IMG/VR virus record: IMGVR_UViG_3300024520_000391
Coordinates: 1-28,238 of that record
Reading direction: 5' to 3' (one strand)
Origin: a virus
Length of the DNA: 28,238 nucleotides
The notes beneath the pieces were generated by a model that had not been told where the DNA came from, searched no databases, and saw nothing but the letters and a program-made list of their open reading frames with translations. Shown here piece after piece: positions 15,912-23,287 of the stretch (positions are counted from its first letter, which is position 1; the number at the start of each line of letters is the position of its first letter). Made by a program: the position numbers and the translations under genes.

Positions 15912-18688
15912 ATTCTTGAATCCGGTATCCACTCCCCGCCAAAGGGGAAATTGTCCTCATGGTAGTCCTCCCAGATCGTATCGGCAGGCGTGTCCTGACC
16001 CTGCTCAACGAGCGGCAGGTCCGATAGGTTGCTGAAATCCGGGCCGTACTGTAATCCTTGGTAGTGCAAATCCGAGGCAATAAATCCGATCTTGTTGACC
16101 TTCTTGCGCTCCAGCAATCCGATGCCGTCGAGAGTGCCGAGCTTGGCGCTCTTGAACAGTGCCGTGTACGGCAGGCCCCAGATGACATTGGAGAACGGTG
16201 CGCCAGTGAGGAGCGAGAGGTCAATGTCACCAGAGCTGTCGACCCGAGCAAGGCCCTTGTCAGCCCCATCAGCCCAGATCGAAACGTCCGCGTCATCCAG
16301 ATGGCCTGAATCAATACGCAGGGCTGGTGTCGCGTCGGTAGTTACATTTACGGTGCTGACCGGGACTCCGGTGTACTGGCCCCATGCGTCACCGAGGTAG
16401 TTGTTGTTGCCGCCAACCGCCTCGGACTCCAGCGCCCACTTGAGCAAATACTTGCGCGCTGCAACCCTTTGATGACTGACCGTGTAGTAGACCTGATCCT
16501 CGACCGTGCCGGGGAGGATGGCGACATCATCGACAGTCCACAGCCGACTTTGGACTGTGTCCACGCCCAGGATGACCTCGCACCAGCAGATGACGTTCTC
16601 GAGCCGATCGTAGATCAGCACTCCGACAGTGCCATCGTTGCGCACACAATGGACGCGGACGTCAGGCTTCATCTGCACAGCGATCTGCCGGATGCCGGCG
16701 TCGTTGTAGTCAGGCGCAAAGATCGACAGATCCACGCTCAGGTAATCAGCGCCGGCCGAGTCGTAGCTGAGCTCGTAGAGCCGCTGCAGGGTCCGATCGA
16801 CAAAAACGCCCTTGCTGGCGATTGTCTTGATGTTGAAATTGGTCGGCGTCAGCGCCTCGTCGAACGAGCTCGAGCGCACCCCGAGAGGATGGTTGCCGTC
16901 CATCCGGGCCGCGTCGACGTCTGCAGCATTCTCGCTGGTGCCGAGCAGCAGCCTGCCAAAGGACTTGAGCCAGTTGATAATGCGGATCGGGCCTGAGCCA
17001 ATGTTTCGATTGATCGGGCCAGAGTCGCCCTCGGTCTCGTCATCGAACGATTCGTAGTTGTCCGACACCGAGCCATAGATGCGATCGTTGCCAGCGAACC
17101 AGAGCCGATTCTCATGGATGTCGACGGTCGAGGGAAAGCCATCGAACCCAGACCACTCACCGAGCTCCCAGTCCTTTGACGCCAGCAGGGAGCCGAAAGG
17201 CTCAATCACGTAGGCGTCGATCAGCTTCGATGTGGTAAAGCCGGTCATCCGGGCAATGCCGGTGCGCGAGCCGCCAGTGTAGCTCAGGGTGCAGTTGATC
17301 GGGCCGGCTGTGAAATCGCCAGCCTTCACGCCGATGCGATAGAAAATGATCTGACCGTCCTGCTCATCGAGGAAAGTCGTGTTGGTGTTGGAAGTGTACT
17401 GCGGCGTCAGGTCATTGAACGGGCCTGAGTCCGAGCCGATGGAGAACTGCACCGTGATCGTGCCGATGCCCGGAGGCATATTCTCGATGATGATGCCGAA
17501 ACGCCGCGCCTCGCCGTTGCCGGTGACGCGGATCGTCGGGGAGAACTCGTCCGCAGCATTGACCGCCTCGGTGACGACCTGACCCTGGGAGGCGACACGA
17601 ATCAAGACGCCGGCCCGGTGCTCGTCTGGGGCCATCGAGGCATCGAATATATCGGCACTGGACTGGACCTGAATATCGCCCTCGATGGCGCTCACTGTTA
17701 CCGTCGAGCCATCTGTGCTGAGCGTCTGGAACGGGCCGTCCTCGGGCCCGTAGGCCACCAGCGACCAAGAGTTGCGAACGACGACGCCATTGGGATCTAT
17801 GTAGCCGCGGCGCTCGATCTTTTGCATATTCAGGTTTCGCGAGATGACGTAGATAACGTCACCGGACTGGGACCACCGCACAGCCGCGATGTCGTCCTCG
17901 TCGTTCCAGCCGGTCTCAAACTGGACGATCTGCTGAACGCTTTGGAAGATCTCGCAGTCATCGCAGACCGCGGTGTAATTGCTGCTGTTGGCCAGCTCGA
18001 TCCAAAAACTCGCTCCGGGCGGTATGAAAGCGATGTTGTGCCGGCCTTGGCCGAGATTCGTTTCGCGGACCAGCTCGTCGCCGTTTACTGTCGTGCCAAT
18101 ACGCAGCCGAACAAACTCCGTGATGACATGGAGGTCCATCGAGTGCTCGACCCCCTGATCTGGACCAGCGACCGAGATCTCCTGAGTGATCTTGGCAAAG
18201 GCATCGCCAGTGCCGGTCAGGTTGCAGGTAAAATTCGGCGTGGCGGCACTACCGATCGCGGCCGTGGCACCCAGGTCCGAATCATCGTTCCACTGAGAGA
18301 ACGTAAAAGTGGATGTGAAATCGCCATCAGGGATGGTTGTGCTGACAGTCGGCCTGACGAGCAGGACGTCATTAACGCGGAACCGGAGCTTGCCGCGCTG
18401 GTCGGCGCCGATGCCTCGCTCTGATCCAAACTCGATCAGCGTCGTGTCATCAACACCGAAAACAAACGGCATCTGCCGAGTGAGGTTGCCATTGGGGCGG
18501 TCCTCGGAATACATCTGGTCGATCATTTTCATGCCCGGTCTGAGCATCATCGAGCCGAGCACTCGAGGCATCCAGTTTGTCTGCTGAGCAGCCGACATGG
18601 ACATTCGCTCGAGATCCAGTCTGGCCAGACCGCGCTTTGAAACGACGCCTCGGTTGAATGCGAGGAGGACCTTTTCGCCTATGCTCAT
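15806..18688 (-). CDS. Tail tubular protein B (T7 gp12-like nozzle)
   Basis: 960 residues from the ATG at 18688, three bases after the tubular protein A stop. The N-terminus (GEKVLLAFNRGVVSKRGLAR, then MLRPGMKMI) and the GRLLLGTSENAADVDA-type and VDRTLQRLYELSYD-type blocks are characteristic of the podovirus nozzle family. Beta-propeller-like strands such as DDIAAVRWSQSGDVIYVI (near residue 270) agree with the known fold. It is longer than T7 gp12 (about 794 residues). The C-terminal block ICLQAATPRPATILAAI is the usual end of the family, after which about 20 basic residues overlap the next gene. It forms the distal nozzle of the short tail below the gatekeeper protein. Confidence 0.9.
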   Translation of the reverse strand: MSIGEKVLLAFNRGVVSKRGLARLDLERMSMSAAQQTNWMPRVLGSMMLRPGMKMIDQMYSEDRPNGNLTRQMPFVFGVDDTTLIEFGSERGIGADQRGKLRFRVNDVLLVRPTVSTTIPDGDFTSTFTFSQWNDDSDLGATAAIGSAATPNFTCNLTGTGDAFAKITQEISVAGPDQGVEHSMDLHVITEFVRLRIGTTVNGDELVRETNLGQGRHNIAFIPPGASFWIELANSSNYTAVCDDCEIFQSVQQIVQFETGWNDEDDIAAVRWSQSGDVIYVISRNLNMQKIERRGYIDPNGVVVRNSWSLVAYGPEDGPFQTLSTDGSTVTVSAIEGDIQVQSSADIFDASMAPDEHRAGVLIRVASQGQVVTEAVNAADEFSPTIRVTGNGEARRFGIIIENMPPGIGTITVQFSIGSDSGPFNDLTPQYTSNTNTTFLDEQDGQIIFYRIGVKAGDFTAGPINCTLSYTGGSRTGIARMTGFTTSKLIDAYVIEPFGSLLASKDWELGEWSGFDGFPSTVDIHENRLWFAGNDRIYGSVSDNYESFDDETEGDSGPINRNIGSGPIRIINWLKSFGRLLLGTSENAADVDAARMDGNHPLGVRSSSFDEALTPTNFNIKTIASKGVFVDRTLQRLYELSYDSAGADYLSVDLSIFAPDYNDAGIRQIAVQMKPDVRVHCVRNDGTVGVLIYDRLENVICWCEVILGVDTVQSRLWTVDDVAILPGTVEDQVYYTVSHQRVAARKYLLKWALESEAVGGNNNYLGDAWGQYTGVPVSTVNVTTDATPALRIDSGHLDDADVSIWADGADKGLARVDSSGDIDLSLLTGAPFSNVIWGLPYTALFKSAKLGTLDGIGLLERKKVNKIGFIASDLHYQGLQYGPDFSNLSDLPLVEQGQDTPADTIWEDYHEDNFPFGGEWIPDSRICLQAATPRPATILAAIAEFESVEKRSNTKRRAPR

Positions 18689-18691
18689 GGC

Positions 18692-19336
18692 CTATCCGAT
18701 CAGTTGATTGCGTGAACCACCGTCGAAATCGGCATTGCGGAATCCTTGCCGAGACCGAGCCCAACCGCCTTTTGGCGGGAACTTCGCAGGCTCCTCCATG
18801 GCGTCGACCGCCTTCGCTTCACCGAGCCACATCTTGTACCAGCGAGCGAGCTCGTTGGCGTCGTAGTCGAGGCCGGTCAGGCGTGGTGCCACTTTCATGG
18901 CCATGTAGTGCTCGGCCATCTCGGTGAAATTCATTGGCCAGAGCGCGAAGTCAGCGCCGAACTGGTTGTCATTGCTGACGTATTTCACATAGATCGGGTC
19001 TGCGTCCGAGAACCAGAACGCGCCCTCGCGGGAGTATCTGGTAATCGGGATCTGGAAATACTCGTCATAGCAGACGGCCATCGTCCTGAGCCAGTCCACC
19101 GGACTTTCAAAGGCAAAGATGTAGCCGAATGATGGCGTGATCGAGGGGCTGGAGTCGAGCTGCACAGTTCGCTGAGCGAATTGCCACTGGCCCATCTGCA
19201 GGATCCGGTTGACGAAATCGTTGTCCCAGATGTCGTCGAGCTTGTAGCGGGGCTCGCGATTCTCAGTGAGAGTCGCCAGTCTCCGCTCGCCAAGGATGGT
19301 CAGAGCGCCGTTGTAGATCGAGAGCTTGTCAGTCAT
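18692..19336 (-). CDS. Tail tubular protein A (T7 gp11-like gatekeeper)
   Basis: 214 residues from the ATG at 19336, preceded by GGAG with a six-base spacer. The start (LSIYNGALTILGERRLATL, then EPRYKLDDIWD) and the following WQFAQRTVQL, FAFESPVDWLRT and IYVKYVSND blocks are the classic signature of the gp11 family; length is close to T7 gp11 (196 residues). It forms the ring between portal and nozzle and recruits fibres in T7. A perfect hairpin with a GNRA-type loop lies 16 bases upstream of the gene. Confidence 0.9.
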   Translation of the reverse strand: MTDKLSIYNGALTILGERRLATLTENREPRYKLDDIWDNDFVNRILQMGQWQFAQRTVQLDSSPSITPSFGYIFAFESPVDWLRTMAVCYDEYFQIPITRYSREGAFWFSDADPIYVKYVSNDNQFGADFALWPMNFTEMAEHYMAMKVAPRLTGLDYDANELARWYKMWLGEAKAVDAMEEPAKFPPKGGWARSRQGFRNADFDGGSRNQLIG

Positions 19337-19351
19337 TTCTTACTCCAGGCC

Positions 19352-19367
19352 TGCGCATCCCTGCGCA
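19352..19367 (-). promoter_or_regulatory. RNA hairpin with GNRA-type tetraloop before tail tubular A
   Basis: On the transcribed strand TGCGCA-GGGA-TGCGCA forms a perfect six-pair stem with a GGGA loop, lying in the 52-base gap before the tail tubular A gene and just upstream of its ribosome binding site. No U-tract follows, so it is not a terminator. A processing or stability element is possible. Confidence 0.45.
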
Positions 19368-19388
19368 AATGTTCAATCCTTGATCGGC

Positions 19389-19880
19389 TTATCGTTGCAC
19401 GGCAGATTCGTGATTCTGCGCGTACCGCCGAGCAAGATCTTCGGTCTCAAAACCGTCCTTGAGAGGCTTGCTCTCACGAATGACGGCCCACTTGTGATGC
19501 GTACCAGTGTATTTGACCTCGTAGATCGAGGGCAATTTGATGGTTGCCTCCAGTGGTGCCAGCTCGTAGAGCTCCTCGCGAACAACGTGGGCATAAAGCC
19601 GGCCGGCACCAACTACGTGCAGGACCAGTTTCCACTCCATGTTATCGGGTAAGCAGACGATCTCGTCGCCGGGGCGAAACACCTTGGCAACGTGCTGCCA
19701 GAAAGACTCATTCATGCAGTCCTCAGGGGTGACACCCATCGGCAGATCGACGCGCCAGCGGTTTGACTTCTCGACCTCGAGGCCCATGCGGCCCTCGGTA
19801 ATCGGCTTCGCGGTGTGGACAGCCTCAGGCTGCTCCGCGTCTTGCTCGGGTAATGCTTCTGCTGTTGCTGGTTCTGACAT
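19389..19880 (-). CDS. Hypothetical phage protein between capsid and tail genes
   Basis: 163 residues from the ATG at 19880 with GGAG eight bases upstream; first gene after the terminator. Residues 1-30 are acidic, Glu/Ala/Pro-rich and probably disordered. Residues 45-130 are beta-rich (FRPGDEIVCLPDN, WKLVLHVVGAGRLYAHVV, YEVKYTGTHHKWAVI), suggesting a small barrel. The C-terminal GFETEDLARRYAQNHESAV resembles a short helix that ends many phage proteins with this type of domain. I do not recognise a named family. The position, between decoration protein and tail tube, is often held by small conserved virion proteins. Confidence 0.75.
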   Translation of the reverse strand: MSEPATAEALPEQDAEQPEAVHTAKPITEGRMGLEVEKSNRWRVDLPMGVTPEDCMNESFWQHVAKVFRPGDEIVCLPDNMEWKLVLHVVGAGRLYAHVVREELYELAPLEATIKLPSIYEVKYTGTHHKWAVIRESKPLKDGFETEDLARRYAQNHESAVQR

Positions 19881-19902
19881 TTTTCAGTCTCCGTGACAAG
19901 AA

Positions 19903-19930
19903 AGGGCGAGACCCGGATGAGTCTCGCCCT
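19903..19930 (-). terminator. Intrinsic terminator after the capsid genes
   Basis: Perfect ten-pair inverted repeat AGGGCGAGAC / GTCTCGCCCT with an eight-base loop; on the transcribed strand the stem is followed directly by TTCTTGT after the final CCCT, giving a T-rich tail. It lies 33 bases after the stop of the decoration-like gene and before the 163-residue gene. It would limit read-through from the capsid genes into the tail genes. Confidence 0.8.
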
Positions 19931-19963
19931 CGCATTGTCGCGCCAGTTCAGGTCCTACGTCAA

Positions 19964-20236
19964 TTACGTGCCGTTGACCATCGTTACGAGACCGGCAGCA
20001 GTAACCACCGTGACGATGCACAAATCTACGAGACCGAGGTTGTTATCAACAACGCAGACGACATCATTGACACGAATGCCCTTGTCGTTTCCGTCGTCGA
20101 TATACCCCGCGCCAATCACCGTAAGCACCGGGTCAGCAGAGATGTAATCGTACTTTGCAAAGCTCAGGCTGCCAGCGTCAAGGCCTTCACCCATTCGAGG
20201 CTGGCAGAGGTTCAAACTTCCTGTTGCGTATGCCAC
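19964..20236 (-). CDS. Small virion protein, probable capsid decoration, GTG start
   Basis: 90 residues starting at GTG 20236, preceded by GAGGAG with an eight-base spacer, 18 bases after the capsid protein stop. Beta-rich and Gly/Asp/Val-rich (YDYISADPVLTVIGAGYIDD, VNDVVCVVDNN, CIVTVVTAAGLVTMV). Proteins of this size and pattern (MAY-x-TG-x-LNL at the start, a DDG..KGIRVNDVV block in the middle) commonly follow the capsid gene in environmental phages and are thought to be head-surface or fibre-like decoration proteins; that link is recalled, not tested. The strong ribosome binding site and terminator behind it fit high-copy expression. Confidence 0.75.
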   Translation of the reverse strand: MAYATGSLNLCQPRMGEGLDAGSLSFAKYDYISADPVLTVIGAGYIDDGNDKGIRVNDVVCVVDNNLGLVDLCIVTVVTAAGLVTMVNGT

Positions 20237-20254
20237 TTTAGTTTCTCCTCAGCC

Positions 20255-21103
20255 TTAGGCAATGAGCGTGTTGTCGATTACGTTCACGACGACGACGCCA
20301 CTGTTCTGCAGCAGTTGTGAGCCCATGTAGATCGAGCAGCGAGACCAACTGTAGTCCTGCTCCTCGTCATACCCCGCGCGCGCCTCGATGTTGTCGGCGT
20401 TGTAAGCATGGCCGATCGAGTTTTGGTGATACGCGAAACAATCACCGTCAGCCGTCGCGTTACCCGGCAGATCTGGATGCACGATCCAGTTCATTCCGAG
20501 CCACTTGTACGTCTGTTGGCGGTCGCGCCACGCTTCCGGCACATTGTCGATCGGGCCGTTTTGCGTGAAGTCTCGAGAGGTAAACGATGCCAGGGTCAGC
20601 ATCACGCCCTCGAAGTTAGGCGTGACCAACATGGTGATGCGGCCGTCATACGGAACATCTGCCTGACCGAGGCGAGTTTTAGCCTCGAGACAAAGGTTCA
20701 GCGTAGGTGCGGCGGCTGCGCCAGTGTTGACCGTGCCGGTTGCCAGCTCCGTGATGATGTCTTGGTCAATCTTGCGATTGATGACTGCCATGCAGGTCAT
20801 TTGCATGATCGCGCGCTGGTTGCCCTGCGAAGCGAAGATGTTGAAATCCGTCTTGCGAACGAGATCATGCCATTCGACCAGCGTAGCCACAGGCTGCTGG
20901 AGATCGTCGCCGCGAGCAGGAATCAACCCGTTCACGCCGCGTGTCTTGGCGGTTGCGCCGCCAGAGCCGGCTACCAGAAACGTCGCCTGATTGCCTTTGA
21001 TGACAGCTTCCGTGGTCGTGCTCTCCCGAAGGAGCGACTGGTGCTGCTCAAACGCGGCGATGAATTCCTGCCGGTATTGAATTTGAAACGCTGTTTCGGC
21101 CAT
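20255..21103 (-). CDS. Major capsid protein
   Basis: 282 residues from the ATG at 21103 with GGGAG seven bases upstream. Pattern typical of podovirus capsid proteins of the HK97 fold: an N-terminal helix (FIAAFEQHQSLLRES), then GATAKTRGVNGLIPARGDD, LVEWHDLVRKTDFNIFASQG, then a helix with INRKIDQDIITELATGTVNTG (the long spine helix) and a beta-rich C-terminal part ending in VVVVNVIDNTLIA. It follows scaffold and small head genes and precedes a decoration-like gene and a terminator, the standard order. No protease or cleavage site is evident. The call rests on pattern plus context. Confidence 0.85.
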   Translation of the reverse strand: MAETAFQIQYRQEFIAAFEQHQSLLRESTTTEAVIKGNQATFLVAGSGGATAKTRGVNGLIPARGDDLQQPVATLVEWHDLVRKTDFNIFASQGNQRAIMQMTCMAVINRKIDQDIITELATGTVNTGAAAAPTLNLCLEAKTRLGQADVPYDGRITMLVTPNFEGVMLTLASFTSRDFTQNGPIDNVPEAWRDRQQTYKWLGMNWIVHPDLPGNATADGDCFAYHQNSIGHAYNADNIEARAGYDEEQDYSWSRCSIYMGSQLLQNSGVVVVNVIDNTLIA

Positions 21104-21135
21104 TACGGCTCTCCCAGATAAGTGAATAGATCCAT
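21103..21135 (-). CDS. Possible ten-codon leader peptide coupled to the capsid gene
   Basis: A minimal frame ATG...TAA encoding MDLFTYLGEP, whose TAA overlaps the capsid ATG as TAATG and which contains the capsid gene's ribosome binding site. Its own ribosome binding site is poor and its start is within a small palindrome. It could couple or tune capsid translation, or be chance; I rate it low. Confidence 0.2.
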   Translation of the reverse strand: MDLFTYLGEP

Positions 21136-21275
21136 CTATCGACTGGTCGGGGTAGCCTGATTAGCTGGTTTGCGGGGTATCCAGAGCGGGGCCGCAAGGT
21201 CGGCGTCAGGAGCCGGGAGGCGTCAGGGCTGCCAAAGGCAGGGTATCTGACTAATGTCGTGGTGCCGAATTTACC
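21104..21275 (-). promoter_or_regulatory. 172-base leader of the capsid gene
   Basis: This is the longest gap in the window. It holds a nine-base direct repeat GGCGTCAGG (21202-21210 and 21219-21227, 17 bases apart), a small hairpin CTGCC-AAA-GGCAG (21229-21241) and a palindrome ATAGAT-CC-ATCTAT (21126-21139). I see no good sigma70 promoter and no T-tract terminator. A phage-specific promoter or post-transcriptional control of capsid expression would be reasonable guesses. Confidence 0.4.
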
Positions 21276-21500
21276 TCAGGCGTACCGAGATGACAAGGGT
21301 GTGTTCGCCTTTAGACCGTTTCCTGTGGCCTGCTTGGCGTCCTCTCGAGCCAGAAAAGCCTCGCGCTCAGCCTTGGTCATGTTCTTGCCCTTGTTGGACA
21401 AGTTCTGGAATGCCGTAGTCTTTGGCCGGGACGAGTCGAACCAGCCAAACGCCTTTTCAAATACTCCTGCTCCACCCGTAGGCGATAGTGCTGCCATCAT
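21276..21500 (-). CDS. Small hypothetical protein, last of the tiny-gene cluster
   Basis: 74 residues from the ATG at 21500, overlapping the preceding stop (ATGA). The N-terminal half contains GVFEKAFGWFDSSRPKTTAF, an aromatic amphipathic stretch; the C-terminal half is charged and polar (NMTKAEREAFLAREDA). I do not recognise the family. The junction with the upstream tiny gene and the shared operon are the main evidence that it is real. Confidence 0.6.
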   Translation of the reverse strand: MMAALSPTGGAGVFEKAFGWFDSSRPKTTAFQNLSNKGKNMTKAEREAFLAREDAKQATGNGLKANTPLSSRYA

Positions 21501-21661
21501 GCTCCTCCTGAGCTGGTGCTGATGCTGCCTGAATGCTTGGTGCCGCCAGTGGTGGACCTGCTTTTCTTGAACACAGTCTTATGCGGCGGCTTGCGATAGC
21601 TGGCCGGATGGCGGCGCTTGCCGCCCTTGACGTAGGTCGTGACTGGCGCCGACTCGGCCAT
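21497..21661 (-). CDS. Tiny basic protein (54 aa)
   Basis: Frame of 54 codons from ATG 21661 (TAATG with the previous gene) to TGA at 21497 (ATGA with the next). The sequence has basic and aromatic patches (YVKGGKRRHPASYRKPPHK, TVFKKSRS) and a Ser/Thr/Gly-rich tail. Fewer than 60 codons, so easily missed by gene finders. No domain is recognised; the coupled junctions on both sides support it. Confidence 0.6.
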   Translation of the reverse strand: MAESAPVTTYVKGGKRRHPASYRKPPHKTVFKKSRSTTGGTKHSGSISTSSGGA

Positions 21662-21861
21662 TACAATCTCTGCCGGCCCGGACCCAGTGGCGTGTCAGCA
21701 CCGCGGCGCCCAGGACGTCGATTCGCGTTCGCCTCGCTCGCCGGGACGTTGGATCCACGATCGCCAGACTTGATGCCAGTGAACGATTTTGAGTCGCCCC
21801 CTGCTGCAGGAATGCCTTTGAGTCTGTCCGACTTTTTGAGTTTCTTGATTAACCCGCCCAT
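21661..21861 (-). CDS. Tiny basic protein (66 aa)
   Basis: 66 residues from ATG 21861, which shares a base with the upstream TGA (TGATG), ending in TAATG. The N-terminus MGGLIKKLKKSDRLKG is a short cationic amphipathic helix; the rest is Gly/Arg/Ser/Pro-rich and probably disordered (NANRRPGRRGADTPLGPG). Possibly a DNA- or capsid-binding small virion protein; not recognised. Confidence 0.6.
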   Translation of the reverse strand: MGGLIKKLKKSDRLKGIPAAGGDSKSFTGIKSGDRGSNVPASEANANRRPGRRGADTPLGPGRQRL

Positions 21862-22016
21862 CAGTAGCCCCCGTAACCTTTCGACATCACGGTCTTGGGG
21901 CCGCTATGACTTTTCGAGGTTTTCGCTTTCGCGCCCTTGCGCTTTGACCTGCCATATTTCATCGACTTGGAAGCCTTGGCTGGCTTCACTCCATATCCAT
22001 AGTTCTTAGGCATCAT
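21861..22016 (-). CDS. Tiny very basic protein (51 aa)
   Basis: Frame of 51 codons from the double ATG at 22016 (ATGA with the previous gene) to TGA at 21861. It carries about 14 Lys/Arg and no Asp/Glu, plus Tyr/Gly patches (KNYGYGVKPAKASKSMKYG, SKGYGGY). Composition is like small nucleic-acid-condensing proteins. It lies between scaffold and capsid genes, so a packaged or head-bound basic peptide is plausible. Too short for standard gene thresholds; the overlaps and composition support it. Confidence 0.6.
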   Translation of the reverse strand: MMPKNYGYGVKPAKASKSMKYGRSKRKGAKAKTSKSHSGPKTVMSKGYGGY

Positions 22017-22186
22017 CGGCTCCTTGCGTCTGATAATGGTGTATTTGCGCGCTTGTAGTCGGGCCTCTTTCTCCTGACCTTTTTGCGCGTGTCATCCACG
22101 ACCGTTGTCAGGCCGTGTCTCTCGACAGCAGCCGCGTAAGCCGCGGCACCCTGAGGGCCCTTAGGCCCCTTCTTCTTCGACCCCAT
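22013..22186 (-). CDS. Tiny basic protein (57 aa)
   Basis: Frame of 57 codons from ATG 22186 to TGA 22013. About 16 Lys/Arg against 5 Asp/Glu, with MGSKKKGPKGPQGAAAYAAA at the start and a TRKKVRRKRPDYKR cluster. Its first 26 bases overlap the end of the acidic gene in another frame. It continues into the 51-codon gene through an ATGA junction. Function unknown; the strongly basic nature contrasts with the acidic protein encoded just before. Confidence 0.6.
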   Translation of the reverse strand: MGSKKKGPKGPQGAAAYAAAVERHGLTTVVDDTRKKVRRKRPDYKRANTPLSDARSR

Positions 22187-22328
22187 CGTCGCTCTCCGTT
22201 TCGACTTCGGCCTCGTCCTCGGCCGGATCCGGGGTGCTATCCGGCTCCTCGGTCGCTACCGGATCGCCGTCAATGTGCGCCGGTTGTGGCGAGTCAATGT
22301 GCTCGCCGGGATCTCTTGGTCCACCCAT
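22161..22328 (-). CDS. Tiny acidic protein (55 aa)
   Basis: Frame of 55 codons from ATG 22328 with an excellent ribosome binding site (AAGGAG at 22336-22341, seven-base spacer), 11 bases after the scaffold stop. About 20 Asp/Glu and one Arg; Pro-rich and likely disordered, ending in DDGVEEEGA. Its last codons share DNA with the start of the next, basic protein. It might be a scaffold partner, an acidic chaperone for the basic neighbours, or a DNA mimic; none of this can be read from the sequence. The strong start signal makes it the best supported of the tiny genes. Confidence 0.7.
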   Translation of the reverse strand: MGGPRDPGEHIDSPQPAHIDGDPVATEEPDSTPDPAEDEAEVETESDDGVEEEGA

Positions 22329-22339
22329 GGTACTGCTCC

Positions 22340-23287
22340 TTATGCCGTTTTCCGTGCCTCATGGTCAATGCGGATCTGGTACAGCTCCCGCAGTCTGGCC
22401 TGAGACTTCTCATCCTTGTTGTACGCTTTGCGGTCGTCCTTCATAAATTTCTCGAGGTCCGCGATCTCGTCCTCGAGCGTCTGATCTGCCGTGCGGCCGG
22501 TCGCTGGTGCGAGCTGCGCCACCGGGTTGATCTTGCGTGAAATATCCGCGAGCCCTTCGAGCACACCGGGAATGTTCATCAGCGCGCGGCCCTCGGCATC
22601 TCGAGCATTCAGGATGGCTGAGGCGTTCTCCTCGCCAAACGTGGTCTCGATCAGTGAGCCAACCAGATTGATGTTGGCACGATAGTCGCTGCCCCACTCG
22701 GCCCTGAGCGCGTCCTCGGTCTCCTGATGGTGGCCATTGTCCATCTCGGCCATGGTGTCCTGCTGGTCCTCGGCAAAGCCGTTGTACCAGTCAATGACCT
22801 TGTGCATGACGGCCGGCTCGACGTTCATTTCGTGCATGGCGCCTGCGAAGTTTTCAAACAGATCCTTGTCCTCCTCGCCCAGGACCAACCCCTCGGGCAG
22901 GTTTTCAAGGTAGCCAGCGGCTTCGGCCGGGATTCCATTCGCGACCCGGAATGCGGCCAGATCCTCAGGCGTTGCATTCTCATCAGGCGTCTGCCTGAGG
23001 TTGCCACTGGAGATAGTGGCTTTTTGCTCACGAAAGGCCTTGCCCAGATCTGCTGGCGTGTTGTATCGCTCCAGCGTGGTTTTGAATTTGTCGTCCTCGC
23101 CGGCAAAGGCGTCCCGCCAGTTTGCGTTCTGCGCGCTCTGCGCGGACTCGATCAGCGCGTCCTGCGTGTCGAAAGATTTTAAGAATTCGACGCGCTCGGG
23201 AGGCGTGTCGTCTGTGACCATGTCGTTGAACCAAGTCGGCTCAGCCGGATCAGTTATCGGGTTTGTTATCGGATCTGTCGTTGCCAT
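22340..23287 (-). CDS. Capsid assembly scaffolding protein
   Basis: 315 residues from ATG 23287, which lies 38 bases inside the preceding gene. Acidic and mostly helical. The middle part (GIPAEAAGYLENLPEGLVL, then FENFAGAMHEMNVEPAVM and VIDWYNGFAEDQQD) followed by ALRAEWGSDYRANINLV and a C-terminal charged helix ending in a basic IRIDHEARKTA matches the podovirus scaffold family, where the basic C-terminal helix binds the capsid protein. It sits between portal and capsid genes as expected. No protease domain is visible. Confidence 0.85.
   Translation of the reverse strand: MATTDPITNPITDPAEPTWFNDMVTDDTPPERVEFLKSFDTQDALIESAQSAQNANWRDAFAGEDDKFKTTLERYNTPADLGKAFREQKATISSGNLRQTPDENATPEDLAAFRVANGIPAEAAGYLENLPEGLVLGEEDKDLFENFAGAMHEMNVEPAVMHKVIDWYNGFAEDQQDTMAEMDNGHHQETEDALRAEWGSDYRANINLVGSLIETTFGEENASAILNARDAEGRALMNIPGVLEGLADISRKINPVAQLAPATGRTADQTLEDEIADLEKFMKDDRKAYNKDEKSQARLRELYQIRIDHEARKTA

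Noticed and set aside
17618-18424. 268-codon plus-strand open frame
   Set aside because: It is entirely antisense to the tail tubular B gene, which has clear family features; GC-rich codon bias produces such shadows.
21229-21241. Hairpin CTGCC-AAA-GGCAG as a terminator
   Set aside because: The stem is only five pairs and no T-tract follows on the transcribed strand.
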